From NCBI RefSeq assembly GCF_965638725.1, contig NC_134970.1, positions 7,670,001 to 7,734,000 of the forward strand: DNA of 64,000 nucleotides. The letters run 5' to 3'. The notes under the pieces are model-generated. The model made no database searches, was not told the origin of the DNA, and saw nothing but the letters and a program-made list of their open reading frames with translations. The first letter of the stretch is position 1; each line of letters starts with the position of its first letter. Below are positions 21,791-31,332 of the stretch, one piece after another. The position numbers and the translations under genes were made by a program. The DNA comes from Aptenodytes patagonicus (taxonomy: Eukaryota > Chordata > Aves > Sphenisciformes > Spheniscidae).

Positions 21791-22442
21791 CTGTCGCAGA
21801 TGGCGTGAGAGTGCACTTCACTGGTAAGCGAGAGAAGCAACAATACACTTTATTGATAGAAAACAGTGAGTTAAAGTGTGAGTTAATGAAGTTCAATGGT
21901 AAACGTGACAGTGATTTAACAAGATTCGATGGCAAGGTACACTTGATTATTTACTGCATAGAGGACAGGGTCAGACAAAACTGCCAGGGAGACCCTCCCG
22001 TTGAGTCGTGAGGTTCAGAAAGGACCCCCTTGCTTTCTAAACTCCTTCTCAGAGAGGAGTCTGGGTGCGGCTGGATGCAAACGTAGTCCCAGACTCGGTC
22101 AACGGTTTATGTCTAAAGGATTATATATGCGCAACCGATCCTTTATATCACTTAGCTAAGATTTCAAAGTTTAGCGTGCTATGAGTCACTTACCAAGGAT
22201 CTGTTGCGGCAAGGAACCTCTCAACCTCGAGGAGTAACCTTGAGAGGCGTCCTTACTCAAGGGGAGATCCCGCCGTGCAGGAGAGCTCAACGGGCCCTGG
22301 GCTGTCCACTATTTATGGAGTAAGATGATTGACTTACAGTCGTATTTGCATATCAGCAAGTCGTTTGGGTCACTGCTCCAGGCAGCCCTTGGCCACTGTG
22401 TTGCCACCCATTCCCGAAGTCCAGCATAAGCTGGATGCAGCC
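21791..22442 (-). mobile_element. Candidate 3' LTR of the provirus (minus sense)
   Basis: The plus strand begins TGTCGCAGATGGCGTGAG. TTTATTG near 21850 gives AATAAA on the minus strand, and there are two TATA-like stretches near 22124 and 22145. It stands where the 3' LTR of the provirus should be. It does not resemble the LTR at 24820-25288 in sequence, so it may belong to a different ERV family. The right border is uncertain; a short G-rich run on the minus strand next to it could be the polypurine tract. Confidence 0.5.
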
Positions 22443-22469
22443 ACAACGACCCCCACTGGTGGTCGTTGC

Positions 22470-22730
22470 TTACGCGGGGGGGTGGGTGGGGTGGGGGGAG
22501 CACGCCGCCACAAAGGGTTGTAAAGCTGCTGCCTTAGCCGCACCGTCAGCAAGATTGTTTCCTTCAGTCAGGTCAGAAGTATCTCGCTGGTGGGCTTTAT
22601 GGTGTAATACTGCTACTTGTTTTGTTTTTTCTAGAGCATGTAGAAGATCCAAAACTTTGTTCTCGATGTGCTGTTTTGTGTCGCGCTGATGGTTAGAAAC
22701 TCTCTTTCTTTCCAGGCGGCTTATGGACAT
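22470..22730 (-). pseudogene. ERV pol remnant: end of RNase H
   Basis: The translation ends in the RNase H C-terminal pattern of gammaretrovirus-like pol, an A-V-L-H-x-K-x-H-Q block followed by G-N-N-L-A-D-x-A-A-K. It lies immediately after the protease remnant, so the reverse transcriptase core and most of RNase H are deleted. Nothing recognisable of integrase or env follows before the LTR. It cannot encode a working polymerase. Confidence 0.7.
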
Positions 22731-22986
22731 CTTTCAATTCTTGGGGTATCGCTTGGAAGTCCTCAGCCATCGTTATCTGAGCAATGACTTCTGGCAGTTC
22801 CAACGCTATGCCCCTGTTTTCAAACATAACTCCTGCCTGCAATTTTTCCAGTAAATCCCTCCCCAATAAATTAATTGGACTGCCTTCCATTATCACAAAC
22901 TGAGGGTATAATGCATGTGGGCCAACTTCTACTAATAAAGGGATTGTTATCCCCAGTGTCACCGGGTGCCCCTCGGTTCCCTGCAC
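22693..22986 (-). pseudogene. ERV protease remnant
   Basis: Contains the conserved second half of a retroviral aspartic protease, including the N-L-L-G-R-D-L-L-xx-L flap-distal motif. Upstream minus-strand sequence at 22990-23110 probably holds the D-T-G-A active-site half, but in a separate frame with a stop between. Order on the minus strand is gag, then this, then the RNase H end, as expected for a gammaretrovirus-like provirus with an internal deletion. Confidence 0.7.
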
Positions 22987-23275
22987 TTGTACTTTCTCCT
23001 GACTTAATTCACCTCAGTATTGATTTAGCATAGGGTCGGTTGCACCCGTGTCTATCAGAAATTCTAAAGTGTGATTACTGACTTTTATCACGACTTGAGC
23101 ACGATCTCCTACCAGTGGTTCGCACGCCGCAAGGGTTACAGGCTCTCCCACCTCCGGTCATTGTTGAGAGTCGTACTGAGGGAATTCTGCCAGCTCCTCA
23201 ACATTTTCTCTGCTTGGCGGCTTCCAAACAGGGGGATTCCCACCCAAATCCTCTGGTCATTCGTGGCCAAAATGG

Positions 23276-23317
23276 ACAATCTCTCTTCCAGTGGCCTGGT
23301 TTCTTACAGCGTGCGCA
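23276..23317 (-). pseudogene. ERV nucleocapsid CCHC zinc knuckle
   Basis: A single C-x2-C-x4-H-x4-C zinc-knuckle motif reads on the minus strand between the capsid frame and the protease. One knuckle is the gammaretrovirus arrangement; alpha- and lentiviruses have two. The surrounding frame is broken. Confidence 0.7.
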
Positions 23318-23489
23318 ACGACTTGGGTCCAGTTGTCCTCTTCTCATTGCTTCTGCTGTTCCCACACCCCTTCTCCTATTCCTTCATCTTCCTCTCGTCA
23401 GCGGGATTCCTCCCATCGCTACTGCCAACATACTCACTTCCTCTCACTTTCTTCTTTCCGTTTCTTTCTTTGGTCTTTATGAGCTACCG

Positions 23490-24182
23490 TCATATACATA
23501 CGCTGCCGGAGACAATATCTTTTGTGGATTTTTTTTCCCCCTGCCATCCTGGAGCGTGCTTCACAAAGTATTTATGAATGTCTGGGGCTGCCTGTTGGAC
23601 AAATGCACTCACTGCCAATTCGTCATTAAAGTCACCTTCCGTCCTTCCTCCGTATCGCAACAATGCTTGCCGCAAGCGACTCCCGAAGTCGCTCGGGTGT
23701 TCCTCTGATCTTTGCCTCACTTCCCGAACTCTTTCCCAGTTGACACCGGTTTGTCCTGCAGCCTTTATTGCCAGGACCAGATTATGGCAAGCTGTTTCAC
23801 AGGCAGCTCGGTCATTTGCATTCTTATAATCCCAATTAGGGTCCACGCTTGGCCAAGGCTGTCTGTTTCCATCACGACTTGCTAATTCTCTCTCTTTTTC
23901 CCAAATCCGATCTCTATCTCCCAACCAAAATATTTGCTGCAACGGCACTTGAACATCCCTCCAAGAGGGGTGATGTCCCTCTATTATTGTAGAGAAGAGT
24001 TGGGCAACCTTTTCTGGGTCCTCACGTACCCAGGGCATCTGTTGCGCCCCTTGAGTCAAATCTCCTGGAGCCCATGGCTGATAAACATAGGCATGTAATA
24101 TTGGAGGGGGTGGTTTCTGTCCTGCTGCCACAGGCATTCCTGCAGCCGGACTAGCCACTAGCAAGCTCATAGGAGCTTGCAA
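23490..24182 (-). pseudogene. ERV gag capsid (p30-like) remnant
   Basis: A 230-codon open stretch with a gammaretrovirus-like capsid: a Pro-rich p12-like lead, a W-A-P-G-D-L motif near residue 35, a core with W-x-D-V-Q-x-x-L-Q-Q-I-F and G-D-R-D-R-I-W-E-K-E-R, and a C-terminal region with V-R-Q-x-x-E-E-H-P-S-D-F. Gag residues upstream are in other frames, so the gene as a whole is broken, although this part stayed open. Confidence 0.85.
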
Positions 24183-24599
24183 AGCAGGAGCGTGATTTTC
24201 AGGAGGAAGCGGCGGGTACAGCGTAGGGGTCTGAGGAGTAGCAGGAGCAGGTGCAGGGTGAAGCAGAGCGAGGGTAGGGTTTAGACTTTGAGTCTCCCGG
24301 CATTGGGTGCGTTACCATCTGTCTTACCTTAGCCAAATCCCCGTATCCGCCTGGTTGTTTAAAAGCCCAGTTATCCCAGACAGAGCAGTAGTTCATTTGC
24401 TAAGAGCAGTAGTTCATTTGCTAAGGTTTCTGATCCTCCAAGCGTTGATGCAGGAAAGTCAGCTTGCTCATATCAGACGAACCTTCCAGGGGCCACTGCT
24501 CGAACGGCATCTCCTCCCGAGTTTCAGCTGGCCCCTCATCCTGGCAGAGAACTATGGCTCGAGCTTTTGAGCTTTAGTGAGTCCTGAAGTACCATCAGT

Positions 24600-24668
24600 T
24601 TTCTTCCAGTTTTGCAGAATTTCTGCCAGCGGCGAACCCCGTTTTTCCTTACCTATTGAACCCCCCAT
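24600..24668 (-). pseudogene. ERV gag start region (matrix)
   Basis: On the minus strand an ATG at 24668 begins Met-Gly-Gly, compatible with an N-myristoylated matrix protein. It lies about 130 bases after the primer-binding-like site. The frame reaches a stop within about 40 codons. Together with the separate capsid frame this shows that the gag gene is disrupted. Confidence 0.55.
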
Positions 24669-24797
24669 GACTTACGCTGCCCCCGGTTTCAGTACCTTGC
24701 CGGTGAACACGGACCCCGCAAGGACAATGGGGTGAACTCACCCAGCGCCAGCTGTGTTGTATGTGGTAGCTACACTCACCAGGTCGGAAACCCACAG

Positions 24798-24816
24798 AGT
24801 CCCACCTGGGTCGCCA
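24798..24816 (-). promoter_or_regulatory. Primer-binding-site-like sequence of the ERV
   Basis: On the minus strand, TGGCGACCCAGGTGGGACT begins three bases after the LTR end at 24820. The TGG start and position are right for a tRNA primer-binding site. I cannot name the tRNA with confidence. Confidence 0.6.
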
Positions 24817-24819
24817 AAT

Positions 24820-25288
24820 CGTTAGCAAAAAGGACTTGCTCACATTTTCTTCTTTTCCCCTAGCTTGTGCACAGGTACCGGAAAGAAGGCAGCAGAAGTA
24901 CACACTAGCTTTTATTGCCGGCATTAAGGTGCCTCTCGGCTGGGAGCCCAAAGGGACCCCATGTTACACTTCATTCCTTATATACAGTTTTAAGACTACT
25001 CAGATATTCATTTTTACAGTTTACATAACCTATTGGCTTTGGCCATGACACCGCTTGTTACCATGCGCTTTTGAGTATTTCTTCACGCGACCCCCCGTGC
25101 AAGCGTGCTTAATGCATACTTATTAGCAGAGTTTGCACTATTTTGTTGCAACTTTGCCACTTTCAGCCAGTTTGGTCTGGTTTCTTCTACGAGCAGACCC
25201 TCTTGCACAGGGCAGGTCACTGTCGGTCAAGTTCTCTTGCGCAGGTCTTGGAAGCCATCTTCACGTTGGAGCTTTTTCTTATGTAACA
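24820..25288 (-). mobile_element. 5' LTR of the provirus (minus sense)
   Basis: On the minus strand it begins TGTTACATAAG and ends GCTAACG, giving the inverted ends TGTTA...TAACG with one likely decay of the final CA. A TATA box (GTATATAAGG) lies near 24980, and AATAAA at about 24910 comes roughly 70 bases later. The primer-binding site and gag follow in the expected order. Confidence 0.75.
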
Positions 25289-26734
25289 GCCTCCATGGTC
25301 TGTCCAGCTCCCTTAGGAAAAGGCTCCTTGGCTGGCACCTCCCCCTGGGGAGAGGAACTGTCCCTCAAGTCCAAGTGCTGCCTAGGCCTGCCTCTGCCTT
25401 CTACTGAGGCTCCCGGAGTGACCCTTGGAGGAGTTGTACATGTCTGTGGTGGGGACATCTGTCCATGAGAGCTCCTCAGCAGAGGGTCCCCTTCCATCCC
25501 ATGGTGATCTGGGAAGCCGAGTCACCAGAGGCAGGGCTTGCTTTGGTCTTGCTTGCAGAGCTTGAGCTTGGACACCTCTCCAACCTCGATTGTTCCAGTA
25601 TCATCCCTCTCGCCGCGCCTGCCCTCTTGATGCAGCTAAGGATGTCATTCTCTAGCCTGAGGAGCCAAAAAGGGCCGACCCCAACTCTCCTCCCTCCTCT
25701 GCCAGGCCCAGCCTTGGAAACCAGCTGGTAGCATCAAGGAGCTGTATCAAAGGGTGGGAAGTTTAGGCAAAGGAGCATGGGGAGGCACGGCCCTAGTTCT
25801 GGCTGGGCTCTGAGACAGCATTCCCAGAAAAAGTCATGGACATCCCTCCCCACAGCCTTCCCTCCCTCCCTCCCTGACTAAGTCAGGCAGCCCCAGCTCC
25901 AGCCGTGCTCCTCTGGCCCCAGCTGTGCTCTGCCCCTGGCCTTTCACCTTGGGTGCAAGGCGTGGGGAAGCCCCCGTGCGTCCCAGAGCCTTCCTTCAGC
26001 CCTTGGATGAGCAAACTTCCCCTCTCACCCCTCCTTCCTTGCTGGAAAGCCCTCACCCGTCTCTGCTCCTTGGGGCTCAGGGTGGCGGGGTCAGACCGTG
26101 GTGGGAAGGCAGGGAAATCTGTTGGCCATTGGGGGGGCACCACAACTGAAGTGGGGTTTGTCCTGGCCTCTGGAGGGATTTTTGATTGAAGTTTTGAGAA
26201 ACTGCAGGTGCCCGGGGCAACCCCCGGCCCCGGCCCCTTGGCCCTTGCTGGTGCCCCTTCCACAGCAGGACCCCCTCTCAGCGTGGTGTTCAACCCAGGA
26301 AGGGGCTCGACTCCCTCTTACAGCTCCATCCTCACCTCTGTCAAGGAACATGACTGTGCAAGGCGGGAGCACGGGTTGTGTTTGAGCAAACTTTGCGGAG
26401 TCTTCAGTTTGGATCACACATATGGTGTGGGACCCCCAGGACAGGGGACCAGAGGCTTGCAAGGGCTTGCAGCGGGGCCGGTGTGCACAACAGCCTGAGG
26501 GTCGAAACCACATCTCTGCTGGTGGGCTCCCTGTGTGGAGAGACCTGTGTGGAGACCCCTGCTCTGGGGTCTGTCCCGGCGTGACTCTGTTATCCCCAGC
26601 CCGGGAAGATCTGAGAGGGGCCACGCAGCTGGCAGCCCCCAGCCTCTGTGTAACCCACATGTGGTCCCACCAACCACGAGGATGCCATCAGGGAAAAAAA
26701 AGATATGCTTCCCCCTAGGCATTTTGTGATGAGC
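25289..26734. other. No gene seen downstream of the MROH 3' end
   Basis: GC-rich, stop-poor DNA. I looked here for the missing C-terminal HEAT exons of the MROH gene on the minus strand and saw none. It includes a 47-base element (26551-26597) that recurs inverted at 50784-50830. Confidence 0.4.
26551..26597. repeat. 47-bp element, inverted partner at 50784-50830
   Basis: 45 of 47 bases match the reverse complement of 50784-50830. In both places an open frame reads GDNRVTPGQTPEQGSP, though the flanks differ. Its nature is unknown. Confidence 0.8.
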
Positions 26735-26740
26735 TTTATT
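26735..26740 (-). terminator. MROH poly(A) signal
   Basis: AATAAA on the minus strand, three bases after the TAA stop at 26746-26744. It marks the 3' end of the MROH gene and shows that the shortened C-terminus is a real transcript end rather than a gap in the sequence. Confidence 0.65.
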
Positions 26741-26743
26741 TAA

Positions 26744-29700
26744 TTAACTCCTTGGTGCTGGCTGCGGCCAGGTATTGCAGAGGGACTCTTCCAGTGCCTG
26801 CCTCACACATGGCTCCTTGCCGTACTGCCGTCCCGAGAGAGCTGGAATGACACAGGCAGTGCCATGGGGACCTGGTCCCAGCCGGGCGTTCCCCTGACCG
26901 CCCCACTGCAGGGACCCTTTCCCCAGGGATCTTCCCACAAAAAAAGACATCCCAAGCAGCAGTATCTCAGTAAAACCCCTCTGAACCCTTCCTCCCCCCC
27001 GCCACCTTACCTCAGCAAAGAAAGCTCTAGCTGTCACCTGCAGGTTAACTGAGCGGGAACCCAGCCATGGCAAGAGGCTCTGCACCAGACAGGGTGATGC
27101 GAGCCCAGCCTGGAGCAGGACGCTGCACAAGGGAGCACAAGCAAGGGACACAGAGTTACCCAGGACGGCCACAGGCCAGGTCTCCAAAATTCACTTGCAC
27201 TGATGCAGGCACTATTCTTCAGCTGAGGACGTCCCCCCAGGCATGCCAGAAGGGTCCCAGCAGCCATTTCCCTGGGGCTCTTACCTGGTCAGGAGACACA
27301 CCCCCTCAGGGTGAGCCAGGGGGTCTTCCAGGCGAGCCCACACTGCCCGATTCATGAGCAGCCGCATCCATTTGTCTGCCATGCATCTGCCTAGCACCAA
27401 CTCTAAAGCCAAAAGGAAAAGCCTGGCAAAAGAAACAAAACACAAAACAAATAAAAACACAGTCAAACAAAACAAAGCCAATCAAAAAACCAGCACCACC
27501 ACAAAACCAAAGAAATCTCAAATCACAACAGATCAGGGGAAGATTTATCTTTAGCAGAGCTAACTACCCCTGAAATGATGCTCCATAGCCTTCAAGACTG
27601 CAGCTAACGGCACTGGCATTTTCTTTGTGCCCCAAACCCACTGAAGCAGAAGAAAACCCACGTCCCTAGACTGACTCCATGCTCGATAACCAAGGCAACA
27701 CCTAATACCTCTTCCCACCAGCATTTTGCGAAGAATGACACCAGCGCCCGTGAGAGCCATGCTCCCCACAGCGCGGGTCTGTTGAAGGAGTGCAATGCTA
27801 TCGTGCATGCAAGGGTATGCAGGAGGCAAGATGACAGCCGTCCGCAGTACGAGCCGCGTAAGACCTTCTTGCCTGGGAGCTGGAATTTCTCCATGAAGGA
27901 GCAGAAGTAAAACCAACCACGACGACCGGTTTGCACATCTAGGAAGCGGGGCAGGCAAAGTGCTCCCACAGCCCCACGAACGCACATGTCTTGGAAAGGG
28001 GAACTGAAGCCAACCCCTCCACCGGCCCCTTCAGCTCCTTACCTGCAGGGCTTCTCCTCAAGGACCCGGCCCTCGAGGAACAGCCTTCTCCAGCTGCTCA
28101 CGGGGGAAAGCAGCCTCTCCTCGCCCAGCGTTTCACTGACCCACCTCAGGAGGCTGGGAAGGAGGTGGGGAAGCAGTTGCTTGAGCTCCTCTGTGCTCCT
28201 CAGAGCAAGCACCACCTCGGAGATGGCACGGGTGATCTACAGAGAAACATGACCAAGAACCACCTGTTCAGGCAGGGCCTCTTCCCACCAGCCGGGTTCC
28301 CCGGCCTGCCTGGGGCGGGGGGGTTACTCGCCACAATTGTCACTTCTGTGACAGCCCTGTGGCTCAGGAGCACAAAACTGTCCCGGCTCCCCACACTCCT
28401 TGAGGCCGGCCCAGCACAGCACCCTGGCAGTCTCCACGGGCATCCGCAAAGGGCACCTGACTCCCTCGTGCCAGAGTATGAGTTAGAAAGCAGATGCAAA
28501 GCTGCAGAAATGTGTCTGCCATTGAACATACCGTCAGAGTCTCCAGAGCAGTCTGACGGTTGGGCCGCTTACAACCCAGGCGGTTGTTTCCTGCTCTGTT
28601 CAGTTTCTCCACTAAGCACCTCAGGACCTGAATCCCAAAGATGCTCCTCCCCAGGCTCCTCCACAGCTCCACCGTGTCACTGCAAGGGAACAGACATTCA
28701 CCCATGAGCCCGTATCCTTGCAGTCCTGCAGCGCCCTCAGACCTTCTCCTTGTCTGCAATGGGGCTTACAACCCCCCACTCACAGCAGAGACACAAGCAC
28801 GCAGTCTTGCAACACTCAAGACAGTTCAGGCAGAAAAAGGACCTGCTGCTTAACCGGACCCCCCTGGTGCAAGCAAGCTGCAGGGTCTCTCTTTGACTAC
28901 AGTGGGGGAAGTGGATAGTGCACGTACCTGTCCATGGGCAGACCTTTCTGGAGGAGACTGCTGATCACAGGCTCCCGGTGAAAGCGGGTGAGGAGAAACA
29001 CCGCATGGAGAGAGAAGGGCCTGTGGGTGCTCTGCTGCATGGAGCTGTAAAGGGTGTTCAGGATTTTTGGCACCTGAATGGAAGAAGAGGAGAAAGAAGG
29101 GCTCGGTGCATCCTTTACCCCCTCCTGCGGGGCCCAGACACAGTCATTCAGCACATGAGCAATGCCTGCTCCCTTGACACAGAGTCCAGATCTAGCTCGA
29201 AACCTCACCCCCTGCCTGACCCTGGCTCACGTCCGGAGCTGAGCGTGCTCTTGGCAGTTGCACGTCTGTGTGCACACACACGCACACATGCACGCACTCA
29301 CACGCAAAGCCTCAGTCACTGCATGTGCCTGGGCCCAACCGTATGAGCAGCTGTGTGCCCTGTGTGCACACAGAGGACACGGACACATTGCACACCCAAC
29401 ACCTGAATAACTCTCCCCATGTGTCTGTAGCAATGCAAGAGCAAAACCACACGCGCTCTTCAAAACCCTGAAGAGGCCTTGCAAGGCCTGTGTAAGAGCA
29501 CGTGACTCCTTCCCGGGGAAGCCAGTTCTCCAGGGACACTTTTCCTTGCCTCTACCCTCCTTTCCCAAAGCGCCAGCCCCTTCCCCGCACAAAGGACCTT
29601 CCCCCAAAGGAAGGGGTGTTTGTTTGAGCCTTTCACAGCTAGAAGCTGTGGCCATGACAAGGACAAATAGGCAGCCAGGTCCCTCATCCTGTGGAAGATC

Positions 29701-30968
29701 CCAGCTTCTCCCACAGCTGCCTGCCTCTGGCCCGTGGGGCAGACACAACCTGCTCTGCGCCTGGGGAAGCAGCAAGGGGTGACCCCGCAGCCCACGGTTG
29801 CGGTGCTCCCGCTGCTTGGAGCGGCCACGGGCTCTGCAGGGACGGCACAGGGACGCCCTGCCCTGGCTGTAAACAGCAGCCACCTAACAGCTGGGTGAGC
29901 TTTAGCTCAGCTGGGCACGATCCTGTGAGCTGCAACCCGTGGTTGCCGTCACTGTGAACAACCTCTGTCAGCGGCAGACAGCCACACTGGGGAGTTAGCC
30001 TGGGCTGAGTGAGCTGCGCCAGCCCTAGAGCCCTAGAGCCCAAGTGGGGCGCAGCAGAGCGCGAGTGGAGGAGAACAGAGGCCTTGAAAGGGCAGGCACA
30101 GCATGAGGCCAGAGGCTCCCAGGCTACAAATGGACAGCAACTGGTCGCTAAGGGAAGAGCACCTCGCGGGCTGGGTAACACCACAGTCGGGGAAAGCAGT
30201 AAGAGCAATGAACAAGTATCCAACCTGTGGAAAACCTAGCGTGCCCAGCAAAGCTCCGAGTAGAGGGAATTGGGGACCAGTGAAGAAAGAAATGGGTCCC
30301 AGGGCAGGGAGGACTGACAGCGACCCCAGAGGAAGGGGAGGAACGGCAAGGTTGGTGCCTCCCAGTGATAACTGCCTCACTCGTGGGAAGGACCTGGACC
30401 AACGGGACACTTTGGACAAGAAGTGCCCATATCCTTGTCACCAGCTGGAGCAGACGCCAGCAGCAGTTGCTAATGCACGACTCAGACCCATCAGTAGCCC
30501 CTCAGCTCAGCACACGGGCACCTGTGTGTAGTGCAACAGCCAACAGGAGAAAAGACAAAGTCAAATGGAAAAAAAGTTCTCCTTCACCTCCTGGAGTATT
30601 TCCTTTCTGCATTCCACCAGGAAGACGAACACCCACTTCCACACTGCCTTCACACACGTGGGTCTGACACGCAGGAAGCTGTCCAGGAGAGCAGTCAGAA
30701 AGTCCGTGGCCTGTGCTGGAGGGATGCATTTGCAAACAGCCTGGAGAGAAGTCGGGAACAGGAGAGACCGCGTCACAGCTCTGCTCCAGCCATTCAGAAA
30801 GGAAAGGAAACTTGACAGGACTGTTAGTTTGGCAGTCATGGAGGGGGCAAGCACTTGATCCTCCCGCTGTGCATACAGTGCTGTTTACACCTGGTGCAGG
30901 TAACTGATTTGGAAGTGTCTCCCCGCCATGTTGTTTGCTTATATACCAAATCTGTATTCTGACAAGAG

Positions 30969-31050
<82 letters not shown>

Positions 31051-31332
31051 CTGCTCCAGCATGCCTAAAGCACAGTCTTGTCTCAAAGCCTCCTGCTACT
31101 TGCTAACAACAGCCGTCCTGGACAGCTCGCTCTGGAGACAGCAAGAGACTCTGGAGGGGAGCAGGGAGACGTGCAGGAGTCCGGGAGCTGGGCCCCCACC
31201 CCATTGTTTTGGGGCCAGTTACCTTTGCTATTGTGGCACAGCTGTCTGCCAGAGTCTTGGTGTCTGGGCTGTTCGGCTCCTCACACAGGCACCTGATCTC
31301 ATCTGCCTGAGGCACCACCTTCATGGTCTTGG
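26744..31332 (-). other. MROH exons 28-35 (C-terminal part and new end)
   Basis: Exons: 31223-31332, 30588-30740, 28928-29073, 28532-28679, 28043-28236, 27285-27422, 27011-27122, and a final 26744-26824. Exon 34 ends with the TARAFFAE helix. In relatives this is followed by a further run of HEAT exons. Here the next acceptor (GACGGCAG) opens 26 codons starting YGKEPCVRQALEES and a stop. An alternative acceptor at 26850 (CATTCCAG) would give a 12-residue tail. The long interval 27423-28042 is intron; its open frames are not needed, because exon 28043-28236 joins 27285-27422 in phase. Confidence 0.75.

Noticed and set aside
27560-27987. Two overlapping minus-strand frames with plausible protein-like sequence, considered as an MROH exon
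   Set aside because: Exon 28043-28236 joins 27285-27422 in phase and in family order without it, and each frame alone would break the phase. Treated as intron.
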